A stretch of DNA of 64,000 nucleotides from Thioclava marina (GTDB lineage: Bacteria; Pseudomonadota; Alphaproteobacteria; Rhodobacterales; Rhodobacteraceae), in assembly GCF_002020135.1 (NCBI RefSeq), contig NZ_MPZS01000001.1, forward strand, positions 620,001-684,000, in the 5' to 3' direction. Shown piece by piece: positions 43,656 through 54,300 of the stretch (position 1 is the first letter of the stretch; each line of letters starts with the position of its first letter). Below the pieces are notes generated by a model that saw only the letters and a program-made list of their open reading frames with translations, had not been told where the DNA came from and made no database searches. The position numbers were made by a program, and so were the translations under genes.

Positions 43656-44945
43656 ATGCACGATATCCGCGCAATCCGCGAAAACCCCGCTGAATTCGAC
43701 GCCCAACTGGCGCGCCGGGGGCTCTCGCCGCTTTCGCCCGAGATCCTCGCGCTCGACGAGGCGCGCCGGACGGCCATTCACGCCGCCGAGACCGCGAAAG
43801 CCGAACAAAACAGCGCTTCGAAGCAGGTCGGCGCGGCAAAAGCCAAGGGCGACGAGGCCGAGTTCGAGCGCCTGCGCGCGCTGGTAGCCGAGAAGAAGGC
43901 CGAGGTGGCGCAGATGCAAAGCGAGGCGAGCGAGCTCGACGCCAAGCTGCGCGACCTACTGATGACCGTTCCGAACCTGCCGCTGGCCGATGTGCCCGAA
44001 GGCGAGAACGAAGAACAAAATGTCGAGATTAAGCGCTGGGGCAACCCGCGCAACTTCTCCTTCACGCCGAAAGAGCATTACGAACTGCCCGCCGTGGGCA
44101 CTGCCATGGATTTCGAAACGGCCGCGAAGCTTTCGGGCTCGCGCTTTGTCGTGCTCAAGGGCGGCGTGGCCCGCGTTCACCGGGCGCTTGCGCAATTCAT
44201 GCTCGATCTGCATGTCGACAAGCATGACCTGTCCGAGAACATCACCCCCGTTCTGGTGCGCGACGAGGCGATGCTCGGCACCGGGCAGCTGCCGAAATTC
44301 GCCGAGGACAGCTATCAGACCACCAATGGCTGGTGGCTGATCCCGACCGCCGAGGTCACGCTGACCAACTACGCCAGCGGCGAGGTGATGGAGGAAAGCG
44401 CCCTGCCCCAACGTATGTGCGCCCATACGAACTGCTTCCGCTCGGAAGCGGGATCTGCGGGCAAGGACACCTCGGGCATGCTGCGCCAGCACCAGTTCGA
44501 GAAGGTCGAGATGGTGACGCTGTGCACCCCGGAGACCGCCATCGACGAGCATGAGCGCATGACCGGCTGCGCCGAGGCCGTGCTTGAGGCGCTCGGTCTG
44601 CCCTATCGCCGCATCGTGCTGTGCACCGGCGACATGGGCTTCGGTGCGCAGAAGACCTATGATCTCGAAGTCTGGCTGCCGGGTCAGAACACCTATCGCG
44701 AGATTTCCTCGGTCTCGACCTGCGGCACCTTCCAGGCGCGCCGGATGAACGGGCGCTACAAGCCCGCCGATGGCGGCAAGCCCGAGTTCATCGCGACGCT
44801 CAACGGCTCGGGCCTCGCGGTGGGGCGCTGCCTGATCGCGGTGCTGGAGAACGGGCAAGAAGAGGACGGCTCGGTCACGCTTCCCGCGGCACTGCATCCC
44901 TATCTGGGCGGCAAGACGCGGCTGGTGGACGGCAAGCTCGTCTGA
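43656..44945 (+). CDS. serS: Serine--tRNA ligase
   Basis: Class II synthetase of 429 residues. An N-terminal coiled-coil arm that binds the tRNA variable loop (about 30-105) precedes the catalytic domain with motif 2 ([22 protein letters not shown]) in part and motif 3 ([17 protein letters not shown]). I used the ATG at 43656 behind GGAGAGG; homology starts with [11 protein letters not shown]. It is a single gene, divergent from the RND adaptor. Confidence 0.95.
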   Translation: MHDIRAIRENPAEFDAQLARRGLSPLSPEILALDEARRTAIHAAETAKAEQNSASKQVGAAKAKGDEAEFERLRALVAEKKAEVAQMQSEASELDAKLRDLLMTVPNLPLADVPEGENEEQNVEIKRWGNPRNFSFTPKEHYELPAVGTAMDFETAAKLSGSRFVVLKGGVARVHRALAQFMLDLHVDKHDLSENITPVLVRDEAMLGTGQLPKFAEDSYQTTNGWWLIPTAEVTLTNYASGEVMEESALPQRMCAHTNCFRSEAGSAGKDTSGMLRQHQFEKVEMVTLCTPETAIDEHERMTGCAEAVLEALGLPYRRIVLCTGDMGFGAQKTYDLEVWLPGQNTYREISSVSTCGTFQARRMNGRYKPADGGKPEFIATLNGSGLAVGRCLIAVLENGQEEDGSVTLPAALHPYLGGKTRLVDGKLV

Positions 44946-45027
44946 CGCTGCGGCGCAGCGACGCAAGACATCCCCCTGGGAAACGGCTAGGCTGCTCACA
45001 AATGAGTGAGTCGCCGGGGGGCTGCAC

Positions 45028-45240
45028 ATGACCGTAACATCCGTCGAAAACAGGCGCGATCACGCCCTGCACCGCATTCTCGAACTCGGCGCCGAAGAGG
45101 TGCCGGGACGCATTATCGAGATGCGACGCGAAAAGACCCTCTCGAAGCTGATCGTCGAGATCAATGCTGGGCTGGTCTCCGACAACGGAGATGAGCGTGC
45201 CCGCGCCCAAGCCGCGCTGGACCGGCTCGGCTTCATCTGA
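45028..45240 (+). CDS. Small unknown protein, 70 residues
   Basis: A compact charged protein opening MTVTSVENRRDHALHRILEL and ending AALDRLGFI; predicted mostly α-helical, with no signal peptide or Cys. GGGGGG upstream is a poor ribosome site. Reading-frame quality, and a strong terminator 21 bases after the stop, support a real gene. I do not recognise the family. Confidence 0.6.
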   Translation: MTVTSVENRRDHALHRILELGAEEVPGRIIEMRREKTLSKLIVEINAGLVSDNGDERARAQAALDRLGFI

Positions 45241-45261
45241 GCTTGATCGGCCAGACAAAAG

Positions 45262-45285
45262 AAAAGGGCCCAAGAGGGCCCTTTT
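45262..45285. terminator. Bidirectional terminator
   Basis: AAAAGGGCCC / GGGCCCTTTT with loop AAGA is a perfect 10-bp stem with A- and T-runs, ending both the small gene at 45028 and the convergent outer-membrane gene. Confidence 0.9.
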
Positions 45286-45307
45286 CCACAATCGCTTCAG
45301 GCACCGA

Positions 45308-46156
45308 TCAATCGAGCGGAGCCATCCAGCCAGCTGCCTGGAAGCCACCCATCGGGGTGCGAAGGTTGCTCGTCGGCTTGGCACCGAACGCCATGCGAAC
45401 GCCGAGATAGACATTCGTCTCGTCGGCTTTGTCCTCGGAGTTGGCGGTGATGAGGCGACGGCTCACGGCACCGACGACGTCCAGCTTGTCATTGACCGAG
45501 TAGTTCACCTCGAGCGTCCCAGCACGGTAACGACCCCAGTCGCCGCCGCAGTCTTCGAAGCAGCTGCCCGAATAGGCTTGCTCGAGGAAGAGGTTCATGC
45601 CGAAGCGATCGGTAACCTGAGCCGCGTAACCGAGCGTGATGTCGTAGCCTTCGAACTCGTTGTCATCGGAGGCGCCATTGGCCGAGACATAACCGATCTG
45701 ACCGTAGGCCTTGCCCCGCCAGATAGCTTTTTCGACTTCGAAACCGAGAGTCGTGCCAACCGCGGTGCGGCCCGCATCGGAAGCGTCGTCGTAACCGGTG
45801 AACAGACCTGCGCCAGCATAAGCGCCGAGGTAGGCGAACGAGAACTCGCGGCCGACATGGACACCGAACGCGCCCGTCGTCGTCGGGCCGGTGTAATACA
45901 CGTCGTTGTTACCCGAATCGCCGTTTTTCTCGACACGGCCATCAATGGCAAAACGATACCCACCGCCAATTTCGGTCGCGGCATAGCCGCCAACGTAAGC
46001 ACCGTAGAAAGGCGAACCGTCGATATCGGTGTCCGTGCTGCTGCGCGAAGTCGAGAAGACCCCGCCCTCAATCGAACTTTCCCAATCTGCAGCCGCAGCA
46101 CCATGTGCAACCGCGAGGCACGAGATCGCGGCAGAAAGCAGCAATTTCATGGTCAT
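45308..46156 (-). CDS. Outer-membrane β-barrel (porin-like) protein
   Basis: A 282-residue protein with a Sec signal (MKLLLSAAISCLAVAHGAAA) and alternating hydrophobic/polar strands rich in Gly, Tyr and Asp (YGAYVGGYAATEIGGGYRF, YLGAYAGAGLFTGY). Two Cys in CFEDC may form a disulfide. It resembles small porin-family barrels of Rhodobacterales; the solute is unknown. I used the ATG at 46156 because GAGG lies six bases upstream; MKLL at 46150 is the alternative. Confidence 0.75.
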   Translation of the reverse strand: MTMKLLLSAAISCLAVAHGAAAADWESSIEGGVFSTSRSSTDTDIDGSPFYGAYVGGYAATEIGGGYRFAIDGRVEKNGDSGNNDVYYTGPTTTGAFGVHVGREFSFAYLGAYAGAGLFTGYDDASDAGRTAVGTTLGFEVEKAIWRGKAYGQIGYVSANGASDDNEFEGYDITLGYAAQVTDRFGMNLFLEQAYSGSCFEDCGGDWGRYRAGTLEVNYSVNDKLDVVGAVSRRLITANSEDKADETNVYLGVRMAFGAKPTSNLRTPMGGFQAAGWMAPLD

Positions 46157-46341
46157 AGCAAACCTCATTCCGTTTTTTCAGCGATCGCACAGGAGGGGAG
46201 GCAAGGTCACGGCGATCAACATACCCTTTAGAACCCACACAAGTGGATCCTAAGATGTTTTATGACATATATCGAAGGGAAACTGTCGTAGGGGAAGCTA
46301 TACGCCAAAGACGTAGCGAATTGGCAACAAGAACGTGAACA

Positions 46342-47880
46342 TTATTTATCGCCCGAAGAGGGCCCGCCTGATTTCTTCTTCGCGTCACGCACTTTCCTGG
46401 CGGCATCCTTGTGGGCCGCGCGCTTCTTCGCATCGACATGCTTCTTCAGCCGCGACGGGATCGACTTCTTGCGATCCTTGTAGGGGTTATCCTTGCCCTG
46501 ATCGCGCATGTAGAGGCGGATCGGCGTGCCGGGCATGTCGAAGCTCTCGCGCAGCCCGTTGATCAGGTAGCGCTCGTAGCTCTCGGGGATCTTGTCGGCA
46601 TAGGTCGTCTTGACCACGAAGCCCGGCGGGCGGGTCTTCGCCTGCGTGATGTAGCGCAGCTTGATGCGGCGACCGCCCGGGGCGGGCGGCGGGTGCGCCT
46701 CGGTCATCGCGCGCAGCCAGTTGTTGAGCTTCGCGGTCGGCACGCGGCGGTTCCAGACCTCATGCGCGTTCAGGATCGCATTGTGCAGACGGTCGAGCCC
46801 CTTGCCGGTCTTGGCCGAGACGGTCACGAGCGGCGCGCCTTTGAGCTGCGGCAGAAGGCGCTCGAACGCCTCGCGCAGTTCTTTCAGCTTTTCGGGCTTG
46901 TCCTCTTCGAGGTCCCATTTGTTCGCAGCGACCACGACGGCGCGGCCTTCGGTCTCGGCGAAATCCGCGATCCGCAGATCCTGGGTTTCGAAGGGAATAT
47001 TCACGTCGAGCAGCACGACCACGACCTCTGCGAAGCGCACGGCGCGCAAGCCGTCGGCCACCGAGAGCTTCTCGACCTTGTCGGTCACGCGCGCCTTCTT
47101 GCGCATCCCCGCCGTGTCCCAGATCCGCATCGGCGTGCCCATGAACTCGGTCGTGACCGAGATCGCATCGCGGGTGATCCCGGCCTCGGGTCCGGTCAAC
47201 AGGCGATCCTCCCCGAGGATCTTGTTGATCAGCGTCGATTTGCCCGCGTTCGGGCGGCCGATCACCGCGAGTTGCAGCGGTTTTGCGGCCGAGGGCGGCT
47301 GGTAGGCGGGAATGTCGCCTTCCTCGATCTCCTCGTCGATGACCACATCGGTCTCGGGCGCATTCGCGGCGTGGCGCTCGGCGAATTCGTCGGCCAGCGG
47401 CACCAGCGCGGTATACAGGTCGTCGAGCCCCTCACCGTGCTCGGCCGAGATCCGCAGCGGCTCACCCAGACCAAGGCTCCACGCCTCCATCGCGCCGGCA
47501 TCGCCCGCAGCCCCTTCGGCCTTGTTGGCCGCGAGAATCACATGGGCGTTCTTCTTGCGCAGGATATCGGCGAAGATTTCGTCAGCAGGCGTCACACCCA
47601 CGCGCGCGTCGATCAGGAACAGGCAGATATCGGCCTCCTCCACCGCGCGCTCGGTCAGGCGGCGCATCCGGCCCTGGAGGCTGTCATCCTCGGCCAGTTC
47701 GAGACCGGCGGAATCGATCACGATAAAGCGCAGATCGCCCAAACGCGCATCGCCCTCGCGCAGGTCGCGCGTGACCCCGGGCATATTGTCCACTAGCGCA
47801 AGGCGCTTGCCGACAAGCCGGTTGAACAGCGTCGATTTGCCGACATTCGGGCGGCCCACGATGGCCAGGGTAAAGCTCAT
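46342..47880 (-). CDS. der: Ribosome biogenesis GTPase Der
   Basis: Tandem-G-domain GTPase for 50S ribosome assembly. The 512 residues carry GRPNVGKST (about 8-16) and GRPNAGKST (about 211-219), two DxxG and NKxD sets, a KH-like C-terminal domain, and a Lys-rich tail. It follows the bamB-like gene after 49 bases, matching the yfgM-bamB-der order of proteobacteria. Confidence 0.96.
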   Translation of the reverse strand: MSFTLAIVGRPNVGKSTLFNRLVGKRLALVDNMPGVTRDLREGDARLGDLRFIVIDSAGLELAEDDSLQGRMRRLTERAVEEADICLFLIDARVGVTPADEIFADILRKKNAHVILAANKAEGAAGDAGAMEAWSLGLGEPLRISAEHGEGLDDLYTALVPLADEFAERHAANAPETDVVIDEEIEEGDIPAYQPPSAAKPLQLAVIGRPNAGKSTLINKILGEDRLLTGPEAGITRDAISVTTEFMGTPMRIWDTAGMRKKARVTDKVEKLSVADGLRAVRFAEVVVVLLDVNIPFETQDLRIADFAETEGRAVVVAANKWDLEEDKPEKLKELREAFERLLPQLKGAPLVTVSAKTGKGLDRLHNAILNAHEVWNRRVPTAKLNNWLRAMTEAHPPPAPGGRRIKLRYITQAKTRPPGFVVKTTYADKIPESYERYLINGLRESFDMPGTPIRLYMRDQGKDNPYKDRKKSIPSRLKKHVDAKKRAAHKDAARKVRDAKKKSGGPSSGDK

Positions 47881-47929
47881 GATGCCCTCCTTGGGCGTAT
47901 ACGAGCGGCCCCCTTACACCCTAAAAGCC

Positions 47930-49261
47930 TCACTGAAAAGCGTGCAGTTTCCCGTCGCCGCCCACAACGTAAAGGGTGCGGCCTGCCACGACCGGGTCGG
48001 TCGAGGCCCCGCCCGGGATCTTCGCCTCGCCGATGAGCGAGCCGTCGACCGGGCTGAAGACCCTCAGCATCCCGTCGGAAGAGGCCACGTAAAGCTTGCC
48101 GCCTGCGAGCACCGGGCCGTAATTGGCAGTGATCGTGCGCTGCTTCTTGACCTTTTCCTTCTCGTAATAAGGCAGGTCCTTGGACCAGATCTGCGCGCCG
48201 GACGCCGCATCGAGGCGCACCAGCTTGCCATTGTCCGAGGTCAGGAAGATCGAGCCGCCCACAACCTGCACGGGGCTGTTCGCCCCTTCGGTCGCGGTCC
48301 AGAGCCGTTGGCCAGAAGCCACATCGAAAGCGGCGAGCTTGCCCGCCGAGGAGCCGGCATAAAGCGTATCGCCCACCACGACCGGATCGCCGGTCAGATC
48401 CACGACCGAAGCATAGGCCACGCCCGGACGAGCGCCCGCGACCTTGGCCTGCCAGGTCGACATGCCCGATTTGCGCAGCGCCCCGGCAAGGAAGCCCGAG
48501 GGGAAGGGGAAGACCACCATGCGGTCGGTCACGACCGGGGCAGAGACACCCGTCATGCCCGAGCTCGACGGCGTGCCCGGCATCTGCCAGACGACCTTGC
48601 CGTCCGAGGCGCGGATCGCCCAGGCCGAGCTGTCGCGCGCCACCACATAGACCACGCCGTCACGCACGGTCGGGGCGCCGCCGATCCCGGCGTCGAAATA
48701 TTGCCGCCACTTGATCGCGCCGGTGGCCGCGTCGATCGCGACGAGCTCTGCGAAATCGGAGGTCACGAAGACCGTGCCCGCGGCATAGGCGACGCCGCCC
48801 CCCGAGGCATCGCCCTCGCGGTCGCCCGGAGGCGTGATGTCGGTCTGCCACACACGCCCGCCATTGGTTGCGGTCGCCGTCACGCGGGCCTGGCTGTCGA
48901 GGGTGAAGACCTTGCCCGCCGCCACGATCGGATCGGCGGTGATGCGGTAGCGGCGTGCATTGCCCGCCCCGATATCGGCCGACCAGACCAGATTGGTGCC
49001 CGAACCGATCGCCGCGTTGAACAGGCTGTGGGTCGCCGAACCGCCGCGTTGGGGCCATTCGGCATTGTTCACCACGCCCGGCAGCTTGATCGGCAGGGAC
49101 TGCTGTTGATCCGTGCCGGCCTCGACCGGCAGGCCCTCGGCGGCCAGCATCGCGTCGCGCGGCGACATGCGTTCGCCCGGCAGGATCACTTCCTTCCTGG
49201 AGCAGCCCGAAATGACCGCAGCCAGCCCCAGAACGCAGATCGCCTGTTTGCTCAGATTCAC
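47930..49261 (-). CDS. bamB: BamB-like PQQ β-propeller lipoprotein
   Basis: A 443-residue outer-membrane assembly lipoprotein. The lipobox is SGC after CVLGLAAVISGC. Repeated PQQ-like blades follow (e.g. GAIKWRQYFDAGIGG, GKVVWQMPG, GQRLWTATEGANSP). It has the expected neighbours der and a YfgM-like protein. Role in BAM-mediated barrel insertion is from family knowledge. Confidence 0.9.
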   Translation of the reverse strand: MNLSKQAICVLGLAAVISGCSRKEVILPGERMSPRDAMLAAEGLPVEAGTDQQQSLPIKLPGVVNNAEWPQRGGSATHSLFNAAIGSGTNLVWSADIGAGNARRYRITADPIVAAGKVFTLDSQARVTATATNGGRVWQTDITPPGDREGDASGGGVAYAAGTVFVTSDFAELVAIDAATGAIKWRQYFDAGIGGAPTVRDGVVYVVARDSSAWAIRASDGKVVWQMPGTPSSSGMTGVSAPVVTDRMVVFPFPSGFLAGALRKSGMSTWQAKVAGARPGVAYASVVDLTGDPVVVGDTLYAGSSAGKLAAFDVASGQRLWTATEGANSPVQVVGGSIFLTSDNGKLVRLDAASGAQIWSKDLPYYEKEKVKKQRTITANYGPVLAGGKLYVASSDGMLRVFSPVDGSLIGEAKIPGGASTDPVVAGRTLYVVGGDGKLHAFQ

Positions 49262-49343
49262 GCCCGTTCCCCCTGCCCTTCGGATCCGCTGCCCGCCCTC
49301 GCATCACCCAAGCGCGCGGCAAAGACCTCTTTGGTTCAACCCT

Positions 49344-50021
49344 TTACTCTTGCGGTGCCGGAGCGGCCTGCCCCGGCTCGGTCGGCACTTCGCCGCCCAG
49401 CGCCACAATCAACTCTGTCGCGCGCTGTTGCAAGCCCGGCGTGAGCCCGGCATCCGCGAGAATCTGCTTGGCGATCTCGATCGCACCGTCGCTGTCATCC
49501 GCCGCAAGCTTCACCGCCGCCTGCTGCTCCATCGCGAGCAGACGATAAGGTGCCCCGGGCGTAGCCAGCTTGACCAGAACCGCATCGCGTTTCGCGGGTT
49601 CCATCGTGTGGCCCGCCGCGATCACCGCCTTGAGCTGCGCCAGTTCGCTCAGCGAGCGCGGCACACCGGCCTGCGCGCCGACCGCGTCATAGAATTTCAC
49701 CGCCTCTTCGGGATTGCCCGCCTCGAGCGCCGCATCGCCCTGCATCAGGTCGCGCACCGCCTGACGGCTACCGCCCTCGGCGTCGATCTTCGCCAGCGCC
49801 GCGCCCGGATCCTTGTCCGCCACCGCGGCCATCAGCTTGTCGCCGAAGGCGCGCGCCTCGGTCTGGGCCTTTTCCTTCTGCCAGGCGTTCCAGCCCGTGC
49901 CGCCGACGATCGCGAGGATCACCACGCCACCGATCCATCCCCATTTCTTGAAGGCGGCAAAGAGCTTGTCCTGCCGGACGGCCTCGGTGACTTCCTCGAT
50001 GAAACTGTCGGTCTCGCTCAC
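49344..50021 (-). CDS. YfgM-like tetratricopeptide membrane protein
   Basis: A 225-residue ancillary SecYEG/YfgM-type protein: an N-terminal cytoplasmic stretch, a single helix (WGWIGGVVILAIVGGTGW, about 28-45) and a periplasmic TPR-like region. I chose the GTG at 50021, as GAGGAGAGG is well placed; upstream in-frame residues are basic and Arg-rich. It probably assists periplasmic folding next to bamB. Confidence 0.85.
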   Translation of the reverse strand: MSETDSFIEEVTEAVRQDKLFAAFKKWGWIGGVVILAIVGGTGWNAWQKEKAQTEARAFGDKLMAAVADKDPGAALAKIDAEGGSRQAVRDLMQGDAALEAGNPEEAVKFYDAVGAQAGVPRSLSELAQLKAVIAAGHTMEPAKRDAVLVKLATPGAPYRLLAMEQQAAVKLAADDSDGAIEIAKQILADAGLTPGLQQRATELIVALGGEVPTEPGQAAPAPQE

Positions 50022-50141
50022 GCGTGCCTCTCCTCGCTGCTGTCGGCCCCTCTTACACGCCTCCCCCGGCGCTGCCAAGGCCCGCGCGGGACGCGAACGC
50101 GCGAGGCTTCGCGCTTGAGATCATGCCCCGCTCTCATTAAT

Positions 50142-50159
50142 GTGAACTCGATGGTTCAC
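50142..50159. promoter_or_regulatory. Palindromic operator upstream of the second RND system
   Basis: GTGAACTCGATGGTTCAC is a perfect 6-bp inverted repeat with a 6-base spacer, 48 bases before the adaptor ATG. It resembles TetR-type operators of RND operons, but no TetR gene is nearby. Confidence 0.55.
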
Positions 50160-50206
50160 CCGTGCGTAGTCGGGGAAACCGAAGCCAAGGCACAGGAGCC
50201 CACCCG

Positions 50207-51352
50207 ATGCGCCCGATCCCGATCCTCAACGCGATCCTTGTCCTAGTGGCGCTCTACCTTCTGGTCTTCGAGCGTGATCGGGTCATGGGCTTCCTGGGCG
50301 ATGCGGCGAGTCCCGCTCAGGAAGACCAAGCCGCGCAGGTCGAGGCGGAGCCTTCGGTCCCGGTTCAGGCTATCGCGTCGAAAGCGCAGCCCGTCGATCA
50401 GGGCGTTCTGACGCGTGGCCAGACGGAGGCTGCGCGCCGCGTCGAAGTGCGTGCCGAGACGACGGGGAAGGTGATTTCCGAACCGCTCGACAAGGGCGCT
50501 CAGGTTGAACAGGGACAGCTGCTCTGCAAGCTCGATCCCGGCACCCGGCCCGCAGCTCTGGCCGAGGCGCAGGCGCGGCTCGACGAGGCAAGGCTGAACG
50601 CCACGGCGGCGCAGAAGCTGCAGGCGGGCGGGTATCGCTCGGACACGGCCGCCGCCTCGGCGCAATCGGCGCTGGAGGCCGCGATGGCCGCCGTCGAGGC
50701 CGCGCAGACCGAACTCGCGCGGCTCGACATCACCGCACCCTTCGCGGGCCGGATCGAGGAAGACACGGCAGAGCTGGGCGCGCTTCTCTCCGCCGGCGGG
50801 CTATGCGCGACGGTGATCCAGCTCGATCCGATCAAGCTGGTGGGCTTCGTGCCCGAAACCGAGATCGACCGCGTCCACGAGGGTGCGCGGGTCGGCGCAC
50901 GTCTGGCCACGGGCCGCGAGGTTCTGGGCCGCGTCACCTTCGTGTCGCAATCGGCCGATGCCGCGACCCGCACCTTCCGCGTCGAGGCCGAGGTGGCCAA
51001 TCCCGACGCCGCGATCCGCGAGGGCCAGACCGTCGAGATGATCGTGGCCGCCGATGGCACCAAAGCGCATTTCCTGCCGGCTTCCGCGATGACGCTCAAT
51101 GATGACGGCAAGCTCGGCGTGCGTCTTGCGGTCGATGGCAAGGCCCATTTCGCCCCCGTCACCTTCCTGCGCGACACGCCCGCAGGGGTCTGGCTTGCTG
51201 GTCTTCCCGAAGAGGCCACCGTGATCGTCGTCGGTCAGGATTACGTCACCGAGGGCTCGCCCGTCGCCGTCACGCTGGTCGATCATGCACCCGGCGATGT
51301 CGCGACCGACACCCCCGCCCCCGGCACGCCCGCGCCGGAGGCCGCGCAATGA
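50207..51352 (+). CDS. RND periplasmic adaptor, second system
   Basis: A 381-residue HlyD/AcrA-type adaptor anchored by an N-terminal helix (PILNAILVLVALYLLVF), with lipoyl, coiled-coil (about 100-155) and β-barrel domains. I used the ATG at 50207, behind AGGAG at eight bases. The stop overlaps the permease ATG at 51349 (ATGA). No lipobox is seen, and the tail is Pro/Ala-rich. Confidence 0.9.
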   Translation: MRPIPILNAILVLVALYLLVFERDRVMGFLGDAASPAQEDQAAQVEAEPSVPVQAIASKAQPVDQGVLTRGQTEAARRVEVRAETTGKVISEPLDKGAQVEQGQLLCKLDPGTRPAALAEAQARLDEARLNATAAQKLQAGGYRSDTAAASAQSALEAAMAAVEAAQTELARLDITAPFAGRIEEDTAELGALLSAGGLCATVIQLDPIKLVGFVPETEIDRVHEGARVGARLATGREVLGRVTFVSQSADAATRTFRVEAEVANPDAAIREGQTVEMIVAADGTKAHFLPASAMTLNDDGKLGVRLAVDGKAHFAPVTFLRDTPAGVWLAGLPEEATVIVVGQDYVTEGSPVAVTLVDHAPGDVATDTPAPGTPAPEAAQ

Positions 51353-54300
51353 CCGGTATCGTCGATTGGGCCGCGGCCCGCGCGCGGATGGTGATCGCCT
51401 TCGTGGTGATCTCCATCGCCGCGGGTCTGACCGCCTATATCGGCCTGCCCAAGGAGGGTGAGCCCGATATCGAGATCCCGATGCTCTTCATCTCGGTTCC
51501 CTTCCCCGGCATCTCGGCCGTCGATTCCGAGAAGCTTCTGGTCAAGCCGATGGAGACCGAACTGGCCGGTCTCGACGGTCTCGACAAGATGACCGGCATC
51601 GCGAAGGAGAATTACGCGGGCGTGATGCTCGAGTTCGATTTCGGCTGGGACAAGACGAAGATCATCGCCGATGTGCGCGACGCGATGAACACCGCCGAGG
51701 GGAAATTCCCCGACGGGTTCGAGAAATACTCAATCAACGAGATCAACTTCTCGGAATTTCCGATCGTTGTCGTGACACTCTCGGGCAACGCGCCCGAACG
51801 CACCTTGCAACAACTCGCCCGCGAGCTTCAGGACGAGGTCGAGGGGCTGGAGCCGGTGCTGGAAGCGCAGATCGCGGGCCAGCGCGACGAGATGCTCGAA
51901 GTGGTGATCGATCCGCTAAAGCTCGAGGCCTATAACGTCACGGCGCCCGAGCTGATCAACGTGGTGCAGGCCAACAACCAGCTGATCGCGGCGGGCGAGG
52001 TCGAAACGGAGGGCGGCGCGTTTTCCGTGAAGATCCCCGCGACCTTCGAGTCCGCGCAGGATGTCTACGCCCTGCCCGTGAAGAAGAACGGCGAGAGCGT
52101 CGTGACCTTGGGCGATCTGGCTGATATCCGCCTGACCTTCGAGGACCGCACCGGCACCGCGCGCTTCAACGGAGAGCCGACCGTTGCGCTGCAGATCGTC
52201 AAGCGCAAGGGCTACAACATCATCGACACGGTGGACCTGCTGCGCAAGACCGTGGCCGAGGCCGAGAGCCGCTGGCCCGAACCCCTGCAACGCGCCGTCG
52301 ATGTGGGGATCTCGCTCGACCAGTCGAAGACGGTGGGCGCGATGGTCAGCCAACTCGAAGGCTCGGTGCTGACCGCGATCGCACTGGTGATGATCGTGGT
52401 GCTGGCGACGCTCGGCACGCGTTCGGCGCTGCTGGTCGGCTTCGCGATCCCGACCTCGTTCCTTCTGACCTTCCTGCTTCTCGGCATGATGGGCGTGCCG
52501 ATCTCGAATATCGTGATGTTCGGGCTGATCCTCGCGGTGGGCATGCTGGTCGATGGCGCGATTGTCGTCGTGGAATATGCCGACAAGCGGATTTCGGAAG
52601 GCTCGGGGCCGATGGCCGCCTACACGGAAGCCGCCAAGCGCATGTTCTGGCCGGTCGTGTCGTCCACAGCGACCACGCTCTGCGCCTTCCTGCCGATGCT
52701 GTTCTGGCCCGGAGTTCCGGGCGAGTTCATGGGGATGCTGCCGGTCACGATCATCTTCGTGCTTTCGGCCTCGCTGGTCGTGGCGCTGGTCTATCTGCCC
52801 GTCGTGGGCGGCGTCGCGGGTCGGATGAGCCGCCGCCTCGATATGGGAGCGCGCGTCATCAAGGGCTGGCCCTATGCGCTGCGCCTCGCACTGGCGGTCG
52901 CCTCGGCGGCGCTCGTCTTCCTTGGCGCGATCCTGACGCTCAACCCCGATTTCTTCTCGGGCACGCATAGCGCCTCGGGCGATCTCGCGCGCTCACTGCC
53001 GGGCGTGGCGCTGTTCGTGCTCGCGACGATGGCGAGCTCGATCACCTTCACCGCCGCCAAACCGCAGCGCGCGCCGAAACCCATCGAAGCTGGCTATCGC
53101 CGCCGTCCCTTCGGCCATTTCATTTCGCTGATTGCAGGCAATCCGGTCATGCCGCTGATCACGGTGGCGGTGATCGTGGGCGCGGTGATCTTCACCTTCG
53201 GATATTACGGGCGCAACAATAACGGCACCCAGTTCTTCACCGATAGCGAGGTCGAGCAGGCCATCGTCTATATCCGCGCTCGCGGAAACCTTTCCCTTTC
53301 GGAAAAGGACGCGCTGCTGCGCGAGGCCGAGAGGATGGCCCTTGGCGAGCCGGGCGTGGGCGCGGTCTTCTCCTTCGCGGGCGAAGGCGGGCTGAACCAG
53401 AACAATGGCGGGGCGAGCGCGCCGCGCGACACGATCGGCCAGATCCAGGTCGAGATGATCCCTTGGGCCGAGCGCAAGGATGACGCGGACCTCCAAGGCG
53501 AGGTGGTGATGGAGAAGATCATGGCGAAGATCGCCACGATCCCCGGCATCAAATCCGAATATCTCGCGCAGGATCGCGGGCCGTCTTCGGGCAAGCCGAT
53601 CCAGCTGCGCCTGAAGGGCAACGATTTCGCCAGGCTCGACGAGGCCGTGCGCTATGTCGAGGCCCACATGGCCGACATGACAGGCGTGACCGCGATCGAG
53701 GACACCCGCCCGCTGCCCGGCATCGACTGGGTCATCGACGTGGACGTCACCCGCGCGGGCCGCTTCGGTGCGGATGTGGCGACGGTGGGCGGCATGGTGC
53801 AGCTGGTCACGCGCGGCATCCTGCTCGACACGATGCGCGTGCCTTCATCCGACGAGGAAATCGAGATCCGCGTGCGCCTGCCCGAACAGGATCGCGTCCT
53901 CTCCACCCTCGACACGCTGAAGCTGCGCACCACCGAAGGGCTCGTGCCGCTGGCGAATTTCATCACGCGCACGCCTGCGCCGAAGCTCGGCCAGATCGAC
54001 CGGATCGACCAGACCCGGTATTACGACATCAAGGCGGATGTGCTGGACGGGCTGACAAACGAAGCTGGCGAACCAATCAACGGCAACGAGCGCATCGCGG
54101 CACTTGGCGAGTGGCTCGAAACCGAGGCCGTGCTTCCGCAGGGCGTCACCTATGAATGGTCCGGCGATCTGGTCGAGCAGACCGAGAGCCAGGACTTCCT
54201 GATGAAGGCCTTCGCGGGTGCGCTCGCGCTGATGTTCGTGATCCTGCTCGCGCAGTTCAACAGCTTTTACAACTCGGTCCTGGTGCTGCTTGCGGTGATC

